Shown: in pieces, positions 34,490 through 42,339 of the stretch
Layout: each line of letters opens with the position of its first letter
Numbering within the stretch: the first letter of the stretch is position 1
From: DATJGR01 sp963812255
Lineage (GTDB): Bacteria > Pseudomonadota > Gammaproteobacteria > Pseudomonadales > Azotimanducaceae
Assembly: GCA_963812255.1 (NCBI GenBank)
Contig: CAWEUM010000005.1
Coordinates: forward strand, 372,001-436,000
Direction of reading: 5' to 3'
Length of the DNA: 64,000 bases
Notes under the pieces: generated by a model
What the model was told of the DNA's origin: nothing
What the model saw: the letters and a program-made list of their open reading frames with translations, nothing else
Databases searched by the model: none
Program-made: the position numbers and the translations under genes

Positions 34490-35557
34490 ATGCCGATTCC
34501 AACCCCTTTGTTGCCCCCGTTGTCGTTTCGGGGCGCGCCAGGATCTCCATACACCCGCAAGATGCTGGCGCTGCTGCGCTACCGACGCATTCCGCACCGG
34601 TTGATCATCGGCCGTCACGATGCCACCGACACCTTTCCCCAGCCAAAGGTGGCGCTGTTACCGACGTTCTATCTGCCCAACGCGCACGGCGAACTCGAAG
34701 CGGTCGTCGATTCCACGCCGCTGATTCGTCGCTTCGAATCCGAATTCAACGGGCGCGGCGTGATCCCACCGGATCCGGTGGTCGCGTTCATCGACTATCT
34801 GATCGAGGACTATGCCGACGAATGGCTGACGAAGGCGATGTTTCACTACCGCTGGTACTACGATGCGGACATCGAACGCGCCGGCGACATTCTGCCGCGT
34901 TGGACCGCGGTGACGGCACCGGAGGATCAGATGCAGAAGGCCAAACGCTTCGTCCAGCGGCGGCAGATCGAGCGCCTCTACGTCGTTGGCTCCAACGACA
35001 CGACGGCGCCGGTCATCGAGTCGAGCTACCGGCGATTCCTGTCGATCTTCAAACGCGTCCTCGAGCAACAACCCTTCCTGATGGGCGCGCGCCCCGGCGC
35101 TGCGGATTTCGGGACCTACGGCCAGCTCACCCAACTCGCGCACTTCGATCCCACGCCGATGGCGTTGACGTTGGCGCAGGCGCCGCGCGTGTATGCATGG
35201 GTCGATATTGTCGACGATCTGTCGGGGCTCGAGGTGGCCGACGGCGACTGGCTCACCCGCGATGTCGTGCAGGCGCGACTCGGCGACCTGCTCGGTGAAA
35301 TCGGCCGCGTGTATGCGCCGTTCATGCGCGCGAACGCGCAAGCGCTGGCCGGCGGCGGCGTCGAAGTGCGTCTCACAATCGACGGCGCACCGTGGGTGCA
35401 ACAGCCCTTCCCTTACCAGGGCAAGTGTCTGCAATGGCTGCGCGAGCAGTACCACGCATTGACGCCAAGCGATCGCGCCGATGCCGACGGCATTCTATCG
35501 GGCACCGGTTGCGAGGCACTGTTCGCGCATCCAGAAGGGACAGGCGATCTGGTATAA
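34490..35557 (+). CDS. Atypical long glutathione S-transferase-like protein (paralogue)
   Basis: A 355-residue GST-like protein. The N-domain reads LSFRGAPGSPYTRKMLALLRYRRIPHRLI with S-P-Y in the active loop, and VVDSTPLIRRFE as the glutathione-binding block. Shared with the gene at 30488: FHYRWYYDAD / FHYRWARDVD, YVVGSNDTTAP / WFVGSNETTAP, and ARPGAADFGTYGQL / ARPAFGDFGLWGQL, plus the long C-terminal extension ending in QPFPYQGKCLQWLREQY. TAGGAGA precedes the ATG by 7 bases. The two copies flank the MBOAT/SGNH pair in opposite orientations. Confidence 0.84.
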   Translation: MPIPTPLLPPLSFRGAPGSPYTRKMLALLRYRRIPHRLIIGRHDATDTFPQPKVALLPTFYLPNAHGELEAVVDSTPLIRRFESEFNGRGVIPPDPVVAFIDYLIEDYADEWLTKAMFHYRWYYDADIERAGDILPRWTAVTAPEDQMQKAKRFVQRRQIERLYVVGSNDTTAPVIESSYRRFLSIFKRVLEQQPFLMGARPGAADFGTYGQLTQLAHFDPTPMALTLAQAPRVYAWVDIVDDLSGLEVADGDWLTRDVVQARLGDLLGEIGRVYAPFMRANAQALAGGGVEVRLTIDGAPWVQQPFPYQGKCLQWLREQYHALTPSDRADADGILSGTGCEALFAHPEGTGDLV

Positions 35558-35593
35558 AGCGCTCCCCGTGGTACACACCTCGTCTGCACGCGA

Positions 35594-35716
35594 TGGAGTT
35601 GACGGTTGTGGCGGAGGATCGGTACGCCGGACACGCCATGAACCCATCTCCATGGGGACGGGTCTTACGGCGTGTCCGGCGCGAACAACCGCCCACTCCG
35701 CCGGCCTTCAACTCCA
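35594..35716. repeat. Long imperfect palindrome, copy A of a dispersed intergenic repeat
   Basis: About 123 bases folding into a long hairpin. Inner arms CGCCGGACACGCC (35625-35637) and GGCGTGTCCGGCG (35669-35681) are perfectly complementary; outer arms TGGAGTTGA (35594-35602) and TCAACTCCA (35708-35716) also pair. The 24 bases at 35625-35648 recur exactly, in reverse orientation, at 50479-50502. It sits in the 266-base gap between the GST and enoyl-CoA hydratase-like genes and fits a REP or MITE-like element; no transposase is present. Confidence 0.85.
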
Positions 35717-35823
35717 CACTGTTCTTCATCACCGCGTGGCGCGGGTGTCAATCTTCGATTAAGTTCCAAACAGAATCGCGCACTACACTACTGATCGCCC
35801 AACGGAAATAGAGAGACAGATCC

Positions 35824-36630
35824 ATGTCAGACCATTTGATCGAGACTCAGCAAGACGGCGTCGCGACGTTGACGATGAACCGCCCGGAAGCGCGCAACGC
35901 GATGTCGGGCAACATGATGGAGGGCCTGCAACGCGCGCTTCCACGGCTGGCGGCGGATCCGTCGGTGCGCGTCGTCGTGCTGACCGGCGCAGGCGGCGCA
36001 TTCTGCGCCGGCGGCGATGTGAAGGGATTCGCCGCGGGCGCGTCGGCAACCGGCGGAGCCGGCGAGTTCAATCTGGAGCAACGCGTACAGGGCCTGCGTA
36101 CCGGCATGGAACTGTCGCGTTGGTTGCACGAGATGCCGAAGCCGACGCTGGCGGTGATTCCCGGTCCTGCGGCCGGCGCCGGGTTGTCGCTTGCGCTCGC
36201 CTGCGATCTGCGCATCGCGATCGACACGGCAAAGTTCACGACCGCGTTTTCGAAGATCGGGCTCGCCGGAGACTACGGTGGTTCGTATTTTCTACCGTAT
36301 CTGGTCGGCGCGGCGAAAGCGCGTGAGTTGTACTTCACTGCCGACGTCATCTCGGCGCGCGAAGCGCTCGACATCGGTCTGATCAACAAGATGTTCCCGG
36401 CGGCGAGTTTCGAGGCTGACGCGAGCGCGTACGCGCAGCGGCTCGCGAATCTGCCAACGGTTGCGCTCGGCTACATGAAAAAGAATCTCAATGCCGCCCA
36501 ACATGCATCACTGTCCGACGTGCTCGACCTCGAAGCGATGCACATGATCCGTACTTTCATGACCGACGATCACAAGGGCGCGGCGCGCGCGTTCGTCGAG
36601 AAGCGTCCGCCGGAGTTCAAGGGCCGCTGA
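35824..36630 (+). CDS. Enoyl-CoA hydratase/isomerase family protein, PaaG-like
   Basis: A 268-residue crotonase. Oxyanion-hole block FCAGGDVKGFAAG (60-72) and the second block GPAAGAGLSLALACDLRIA (114-132) are present. The two Glu residues of classical hydratases are missing: the position in GAGLSLA is not Glu, and the other region reads FTTAFSKIGLAGD150YGGSYFLP. The single Asp in F-S-K-I-G-L-x-x-D is the PaaG/ring-oxepin isomerase arrangement, so an isomerase is likelier than a hydratase. Cytoplasmic; convergent with malic enzyme. Confidence 0.9.
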   Translation: MSDHLIETQQDGVATLTMNRPEARNAMSGNMMEGLQRALPRLAADPSVRVVVLTGAGGAFCAGGDVKGFAAGASATGGAGEFNLEQRVQGLRTGMELSRWLHEMPKPTLAVIPGPAAGAGLSLALACDLRIAIDTAKFTTAFSKIGLAGDYGGSYFLPYLVGAAKARELYFTADVISAREALDIGLINKMFPAASFEADASAYAQRLANLPTVALGYMKKNLNAAQHASLSDVLDLEAMHMIRTFMTDDHKGAARAFVEKRPPEFKGR

Positions 36631-36652
36631 CGGACCGAGTCACGCGAACCCG

Positions 36653-38332
36653 CTACGCAAAAGTGGTGTAGTGCGGCTCCCACATATTGGCGACCACCAC
36701 CGTATCGGGGTCGTCGATGACCTGGGTCGCCACACCATCGGCCGCTGCCTGCTCGATGACGGCCACGGCGACGCGGCGAGCGACGTCGCGTAGCCGGCGC
36801 ACCGACGGAAACAGCGCGCCTTCATCGATCTCGGCATCGGTCAGGCAATCGGCCAGCGCCTGCGCCGCGACATTGATCATGCCGTCGGTCACCTGACGCG
36901 CTTCGGCAAGCAACGTGCCGAGCCCCAGGCCGGGGAAGATGAACGCATTGTTCGCCTGACCGATGCGGCGCGAGGTGCCGGCGTACTCGACCGGGGGGAA
37001 CGGACTACCGGCGGCCACCAGCGCCCGGCCTTCTGTCCATTTCACAATGTCCTCCGGTCGCGCCTCAGCATTGTCGGTGGGGTTCGACAATGGAAATATG
37101 ATCGGCCGTTCGACCTGCTGCGCCATCCGCCTGATCAACGCTTCGGAGAAACTGCCGTTCTGGCCCGATGCGCCGATCAGCGCCGTGGGTTTGAAATGTT
37201 CGATGACGTCACTGAGGTTCCGCCGCGCGGCATTGCCCAGCCCGACCCGCTGCGCCTGCTCCGGCGACCACGCCAGTTCGCGTTTGTAGGCATCTCGAAT
37301 CTCGTTGTCTGCGACGATCAGGCCCCGGCTGTCGAGCACTGCGACGCGGCTGCGAACACCCGCTTCGTCGAGTCCCGACTGCGCAAGCCCGGCACGGATC
37401 TGCCGCGCGATACCCAATCCACCCGCGCCCGCACCGAACACGACGATACGTTCGTCACCGAGCGCTCGTCCCGTTATGCGGCAACCACCAAGCAATCCAG
37501 CCAACGCGACCGCGCCGGTGCCCTGAATATCGTCGTTGAACGACGGCACCACGCCGCGATATTTGTTCATGATCTGCAGTGCGTTTTCCTTGCGGAAGTC
37601 CTCCCACTGCAGCACCGCCCCGGGAAACTCCGCCTTCACGGCGTACACGAATTCCTCCACCAGCGCGTCGTACTCGGCGCCGCGCAGCCGCGGATGGCGG
37701 CACCCCAGATACAAGGGTTCATCCAGCAGTACCTGATTGTCGGTGCCAACATCGAGACTGATTGGCAACGTGTCGGCCGGATGAATCCCGGCAGCCGCCG
37801 TGTAAAGCGACAATTTGCCGATCGAGATGCCGATGCCCCCGGCGCCTTGATCGCCGATGCCGAGGATCGATTCGTTGTCGGTCACCACCATCAGCCGGAT
37901 GCGCCGTCCATCTGCGGCATGGCGCAACACGCTCGCAATCCGGCCGCGCATCGACGGCACGATCCACACGCCTCGCGCGCGCTGGAACACGCGGCTGAAA
38001 TCGCGGGTCGCCTGACCGACCGTCGGGGTATAGATGATCGGCATGAACTCTTCGATGTGGTCCTGCAGCAGCCGATAGAACAGGTGCTCGTTGCGATCCT
38101 GCAGCGCGGCCAGCGCCACGTATTTGTCGATCGGAGTGGATTGGCGCTGAACGTTTGCGTAGGTGCGTTTCGCCTGCATCGACATATCGTTGAACTGCGG
38201 CGGGACGATGCCGTCGAGTCCCAGCGCAGCGCGTTCGGCGGGTGTGAATGCCGAGCCCTTGTTCAGCAGCGGATTGCGCAGAATCTCGTAGCCGCGTTTG
38301 TTGCCGAGCATTTTTAGAATCCGGTCGGTCAT
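36653..38332 (-). CDS. maeA: NAD-type malic enzyme
   Basis: A 559-residue large-form malic enzyme oxidising and decarboxylating malate to pyruvate, close in length to MaeA (about 565). Catalytic Y101 in PIIYTPTVGQA, RGVWIVPSMRGRI, SLDVGTDNQVLL, the metal block FNDDIQGTGAVALAGLL, NAD site VVFGAGAGGLG and FPLSNPTDNAEA are all present. Start ATG at 38332 overlaps the stop of the upstream Rossmann protein by four bases; the frame is open upstream for 80 codons with no homology. Anaplerotic or NADH/NADPH-supplying role. Confidence 0.93.
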   Translation of the reverse strand: MTDRILKMLGNKRGYEILRNPLLNKGSAFTPAERAALGLDGIVPPQFNDMSMQAKRTYANVQRQSTPIDKYVALAALQDRNEHLFYRLLQDHIEEFMPIIYTPTVGQATRDFSRVFQRARGVWIVPSMRGRIASVLRHAADGRRIRLMVVTDNESILGIGDQGAGGIGISIGKLSLYTAAAGIHPADTLPISLDVGTDNQVLLDEPLYLGCRHPRLRGAEYDALVEEFVYAVKAEFPGAVLQWEDFRKENALQIMNKYRGVVPSFNDDIQGTGAVALAGLLGGCRITGRALGDERIVVFGAGAGGLGIARQIRAGLAQSGLDEAGVRSRVAVLDSRGLIVADNEIRDAYKRELAWSPEQAQRVGLGNAARRNLSDVIEHFKPTALIGASGQNGSFSEALIRRMAQQVERPIIFPLSNPTDNAEARPEDIVKWTEGRALVAAGSPFPPVEYAGTSRRIGQANNAFIFPGLGLGTLLAEARQVTDGMINVAAQALADCLTDAEIDEGALFPSVRRLRDVARRVAVAVIEQAAADGVATQVIDDPDTVVVANMWEPHYTTFA

Positions 38333-39264
38333 GGTGACGTTCCCGAGTTGGATGGTCTGTTGACGCAGAGGCGTAGCATCGCATCGAGCGGCGTAAGTCG
38401 GATACCCAATTGTGCCACCGCAGGCGCCACGTCGATGCAATCGTCGTGATCGAGCACCTCGAGCATCGCCGGCGTAACCGGCGGATCGGCCATGAACCGC
38501 TCCAGCAACGATGCGACACCGAGCGCCGGACCCAGCGGCAACGACACACAACGCGGACGCGTGCCGATGCATGCGCCGGCGCGTCTGACCAGTGCGCTGC
38601 GTGACAACGATTCCGGTCCGGCGAGATCGAGCGCGACATTGTCGCGTCCTGCCATGTGAAGCCCGGCGACGATGGCTTCGACAACGTCGCCCGCGTAGAT
38701 CGGTTGTTCGAGGCTCGCACCGCGCAGCAAGACGGCAACACGACGACGCGCACGGGCGCCGAGCGCGCGCGACGCGTGGTCGTCTTCGCCGAGCACCATC
38801 GGCACTCGCAGAATCATCACCGGCACGCCGCTCGCCAGCAGGATCCGTTCTGCGCGTCCCTTCGATGCCAGCGCCGCATTGCGCGCATCCGGATCGGCGC
38901 CGAGGATGCTGACGTACACGATACGACGCAATCCCCGCGCACGCGCTGCGGTAACCAGCGCCTCGGTCGCCCGTTCGTGCGCATCGACATACCGGTTCGC
39001 TGCAGTCTCTTTCAGGATGCCGACAAGATGTACGGCCATGTCACAGCCGCGCGCGGTCGCGGCCAGCGCTGCGGCATCCCGATAGTCGAGTTGGACCACT
39101 TCAACGGTCGCAGGCGCCGACGCGAGGGTTGTCGGAGCAGACGCCATGATGACCTGGCGCGCCGCGCGAGAGCGGACCGTCGCCACGATCGCGGCATCGG
39201 GCGCGAGCCGCATGATCAGGCGCCGGCCGAGGTGGCCGTTGGCGCCGGTAATCAGGACGCGGAT
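38329..39264 (-). CDS. NAD(P)-binding Rossmann protein (NmrA/NDUFA9-like), apparent ATC start
   Basis: A 311-residue atypical SDR if initiation is at ATC 39264: IRVLITGANGHLGRRLIM gives the complete G-x-x-G-x-x-G dinucleotide motif at residues 7-13. From the first in-frame ATG (39213) this motif would be lost. No ATG, GTG or TTG occurs between the in-frame stop at 39325 and the motif; GAAGAGG lies eight bases before ATC. The rest has AVHLVGI, RIVYVSILGADP and a C-domain with DLAGPESLSRSALVRRAG, as in NDUFA9-like and NmrA-type proteins. Its stop overlaps the malic enzyme start. Function unknown. Confidence 0.82.
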   Translation of the reverse strand: MRVLITGANGHLGRRLIMRLAPDAAIVATVRSRAARQVIMASAPTTLASAPATVEVVQLDYRDAAALAATARGCDMAVHLVGILKETAANRYVDAHERATEALVTAARARGLRRIVYVSILGADPDARNAALASKGRAERILLASGVPVMILRVPMVLGEDDHASRALGARARRRVAVLLRGASLEQPIYAGDVVEAIVAGLHMAGRDNVALDLAGPESLSRSALVRRAGACIGTRPRCVSLPLGPALGVASLLERFMADPPVTPAMLEVLDHDDCIDVAPAVAQLGIRLTPLDAMLRLCVNRPSNSGTSP

Positions 39265-39352
39265 CGGGTTTGCCTCTTCGTGCTGAATTTGCGTGCCTGA
39301 TTTTCGACCGATGAGGGTGCGACACTACCGCGTCGGTGCCAAAGGAGAAACA

Positions 39353-39904
39353 GTGTCACTGAGCCGCATGAACTGGGCCAACGCGCTCAGCGGGTTGCGT
39401 CTGGCCATTGCACTGCCCTGTGCGGGCGCGATTGGGAGCGCCGCATGGCAGACAGCCGCGCTGCTGTTCGCGCTCGCCGTCGTCACCGATGTGTTCGACG
39501 GCGTCGTCGCGCGGCGCAGCGGTCGGGTGACCGTCTTTGGCGGATTGCTCGATCATTCGGTCGATGCGCTGTTCGTTTCAGTGACACTCGGCGCGCTCGC
39601 CGTGCTGGGCCGGGTGCCGATGCTGCTGCCGCTGCTTGCGATCACGTCATTCGTACAATACGTATGGGACTCGAAAGCGCTGGCCGGTGAACCGTTGCGC
39701 GCGAGTGTGTTGGGTCGTTGGAACGGTGTCGGCTACTACGTGATGGTCGGGGTCGTCGTCATCAGCCAGGCGCTGTCGCTCGATTGGCCAAATCCGCGCT
39801 GGATTTGGCTGGCGGCGTGGCTGCTCGTGGCCTCGACGTTGATGTCGATGTGCGACCGCGGCTATGCGCTATGGCGCGTTCGGTTCAGACCCGGAACCGA
39901 ATAG
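39353..39904 (+). CDS. CDP-alcohol phosphatidyltransferase family protein
   Basis: A 183-residue integral-membrane enzyme of phospholipid-head-group transfer. The full motif D-G-x2-A-R-x8-G-x3-D-x3-D is present as DGVVARRSGRVTVFGGLLDHSVD at about residues 49-71, with NALSGLRLAIALP before it and four to six membrane segments. GTG at 39353 is chosen because AAAGGAGAAA lies immediately upstream; ATG choices further up lack an SD. The last 36 bases overlap the convergent membrane-protein gene. Product phospholipid not determinable. Confidence 0.9.
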   Translation: MSLSRMNWANALSGLRLAIALPCAGAIGSAAWQTAALLFALAVVTDVFDGVVARRSGRVTVFGGLLDHSVDALFVSVTLGALAVLGRVPMLLPLLAITSFVQYVWDSKALAGEPLRASVLGRWNGVGYYVMVGVVVISQALSLDWPNPRWIWLAAWLLVASTLMSMCDRGYALWRVRFRPGTE

Positions 39905-40873
39905 TTCGCGATTCGCGAGCGGCAGGAATGCAACCCCGATCAGTGCATTGAAACTGACGAAGAACGTATGCATCACGAGGCTGAACGCGCCTACCTGAGG
40001 GTATTGCGGGAACAGCACCGTCCAAAGCAGAAGCGCACCGGCATGAAACGGCAACGGCAGCGCGGCGGCAAGAAAGATCACCGGCAGAAACGCCAGCATC
40101 TGACCGAAGCCGACGTCGACGTGGAATAGTCGCAGCGAAGCGGAGTACACCAGCACTGCGATCAACAGATTCGGTGCCTTGAACAGCAGCACGAGCAGAT
40201 ACTGGTGCGGGCGCGCAAGGCGAAACGCCCGAAGCAGCGGGCGGTCGCGAAGCTTCGAGGCCGGCAGCACGCGCCCGGAAAAGTACGCCAGATGGAACGG
40301 TACGTAGAGCGCCGCTACGAGAAATATAGCGGGCAGGATCCTGTTCAGCGGCAACATCGTCGACGCCGCATCGACGAGGTTCGGATAAAGCGCAACGCCA
40401 ATCGCCGAGAAGATCAGCAACTGATAGATCTCCATCACACCGAGCAGAATCATCGTCGAAACCGCTTCCCAGCCGGGCACCCGATAGCGCCGCAGCAGAT
40501 ACAGCGACATTGCCCCTTTACCCACCTGTTCGTTGACCAGCGACAGAATGTAGGCGCTGGCGCGGATCGGCAGCACGTTTCCGAAGCGGATCTGCGGCGC
40601 GTTGAACCATCGGATGACGCGCCACGTTGCGTGCGCGTCGACGAGGAAGAACAGCACCGAGTACGGAATCATCAGCGCCAGCCATGTGGTCCAGTCGACC
40701 TGCGCGAAAAAGCCGATCAGGTAGTCGAGCGGTGCAATCGACTCGCGCGCGGCGGCGGCGGCGATGCGTCCGTAAACGAGATAGAAGCAGCCGAGCGCGA
40801 GCAGCCACGTGAGAATGCGCCAGAGGCGCGAGACATACGCCGGACGTTCTTTGCCGGGCATCGGCGTGCTCAC
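39869..40873 (-). CDS. Polytopic membrane protein, lysylphosphatidylglycerol-synthase-like
   Basis: A 334-residue protein with about eight hydrophobic segments (for example ILTWLLALGCFYLVYG, LALMIPYSVLFFLV, MILLGVMEIYQLLIFSAIGVAL, ILPAIFLVAALYVPFHL). The block ASAYILSLVNEQVGKGAMSLYLLRRY and the late GFGQMLAFLPVIFLAAALPLPF resemble the flippase domain of the UPF0104/LPG-synthase membrane family, where an asparagine/proline-rich region follows the first loop. Adjacent to the CDP-alcohol phosphatidyltransferase with a 36-base convergent overlap, which suits a lipid-handling role. Assignment is moderate. Confidence 0.75.
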   Translation of the reverse strand: MSTPMPGKERPAYVSRLWRILTWLLALGCFYLVYGRIAAAAARESIAPLDYLIGFFAQVDWTTWLALMIPYSVLFFLVDAHATWRVIRWFNAPQIRFGNVLPIRASAYILSLVNEQVGKGAMSLYLLRRYRVPGWEAVSTMILLGVMEIYQLLIFSAIGVALYPNLVDAASTMLPLNRILPAIFLVAALYVPFHLAYFSGRVLPASKLRDRPLLRAFRLARPHQYLLVLLFKAPNLLIAVLVYSASLRLFHVDVGFGQMLAFLPVIFLAAALPLPFHAGALLLWTVLFPQYPQVGAFSLVMHTFFVSFNALIGVAFLPLANRELFGSGSEPNAP

Positions 40874-40905
40874 CGAATCGGGTGCCGGGTCTCCGGTCGG
40901 CGAAG

Positions 40906-42312
40906 TCAGGGCACCACTTCCTGCGTCACCTGCACCGCCAGCGGCGAGCCGCCGCCCGGCGCATCGAGCAGCACCGCGCTGTAGACGCCGCCGGCATCGA
41001 CCGAGATCCGGTCCGGTCCAAACAACTCGACCGTGGTCCCGGAGCGGGTGATGAACAGATCGTACGATCCCGGGGTCAGGTTTTTGGCGGATGTCGACAG
41101 CAATCCACCACTGGCGAGGATCGGCAGCGCATCCGAAATCGGCTGACCCGGACTGACGAGATAGACGTCGATCGAACCGGCGCTCGGTGCGGCGGAGACG
41201 AACCGGAACTGCGCCTGACCGGTGATCTGACGAAAGCTCTCGATGACCACGCCGAAACGCGACGTGTCGTCCGCATCCAGCCCCGACGCGTACAACGACA
41301 GTCCCTGACCGCCGACCACGGTCAGGTCACCCTTCGCAATGACATTGCCCGGCGTGCCTGCGGGTGTGACGTTGAAGGTCGCGGCCCCGTTCGGAATCGG
41401 CACGTAGGCGGTGGTCGTGCCGTAGGCGACATTCTGAAACAGCGGCGTGCCCGTGGCAGGCCCACGGTAGACATCGACGGCCGGCGTGTCCGGAATCATG
41501 TTTGCGACGCGCATCGACGTCGGCAGTGTTTGGTTGGCGAAATTCTCCGCACCCGCGGCGGTGACGTTCGCGACACGCAGCGCTTCACCAGTCGGTCCGA
41601 AGTTGTCCATCAGCATGTAGATCGACCGCTGCAGGTTCGCGACCCCGAACGCGCCGGAATCGAACAGCACGGTCTTGCTACCTGCTGGTGTGACGCGAAC
41701 ACGATACGTGACTGCCGGGTCCTGCTGCGTCAACGGCGTGACATCGCCGAAGCTGACCGTCGCGGTCGGCGTCGCCGTCGCCAGATCGGCGGCTGCATCC
41801 GTGACATAGACATCCGCCTCGGTGGTGTCCGTCGCCGCGTGCAGAATCTGGAAATCCGGCGGCGGAAACTGCGCCGGATCGCTGGTCGTGACACCGTAAG
41901 CAATATCGACGTTGTCGATGCGCAGCAACTGCGCGCTGGCCGCCGGGCCGATCATGACGAACGAGAATTCGTCGGGGTCGGTCAGATTGACCGGCTCATT
42001 GGAGACCAATGTCGTGGACAGCCCATCCGCCGGCGTCAGCAGAATGTTCATGACGTACTGTCCAACCAGTTCCTGCGCGAGTCCCGCCGATTCTCCATAT
42101 GGACTCACCGCAAACACCGTACTACTGAGAAACGACGACATGTTGCCGGAATCCGGTATCACATTGACAACTCGGATCAGGCCTTGCCGCGGCAACGGCA
42201 CCTTCACGCCGCTGTTCTCGCCGCTGGCCCCGCAACCCGATATCGCAGCGAGCAATACGCCCAGCAGCACGGGCATCGACAGCAGCACAGATCCTGGAAG
42301 CCGGTTCGTCAT
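40906..42312 (-). CDS. DUF4397-domain lipoprotein
   Basis: A 468-residue predicted lipoprotein: hydrophobic signal and lipobox AAISGC27, then two or more DUF4397 modules marked by LIRVVNVIPDSGNM and MRVANMIPDTPAVDVYRGP with YGTTTAYVPIPNGAATFNVTP. The C-terminal part has IDVYLVSPGQPI and GSYDLFITRSGTTVELFGPDRI. DUF4397 folds are beta-sandwich repeats on cell-surface or periplasmic proteins; function unknown. Lies 27 bases downstream of a homologue of the same layout. Confidence 0.88.
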   Translation of the reverse strand: MTNRLPGSVLLSMPVLLGVLLAAISGCGASGENSGVKVPLPRQGLIRVVNVIPDSGNMSSFLSSTVFAVSPYGESAGLAQELVGQYVMNILLTPADGLSTTLVSNEPVNLTDPDEFSFVMIGPAASAQLLRIDNVDIAYGVTTSDPAQFPPPDFQILHAATDTTEADVYVTDAAADLATATPTATVSFGDVTPLTQQDPAVTYRVRVTPAGSKTVLFDSGAFGVANLQRSIYMLMDNFGPTGEALRVANVTAAGAENFANQTLPTSMRVANMIPDTPAVDVYRGPATGTPLFQNVAYGTTTAYVPIPNGAATFNVTPAGTPGNVIAKGDLTVVGGQGLSLYASGLDADDTSRFGVVIESFRQITGQAQFRFVSAAPSAGSIDVYLVSPGQPISDALPILASGGLLSTSAKNLTPGSYDLFITRSGTTVELFGPDRISVDAGGVYSAVLLDAPGGGSPLAVQVTQEVVP

Positions 42313-42339
42313 AGGTCGCTCTACACCTCAACAGAGTCG

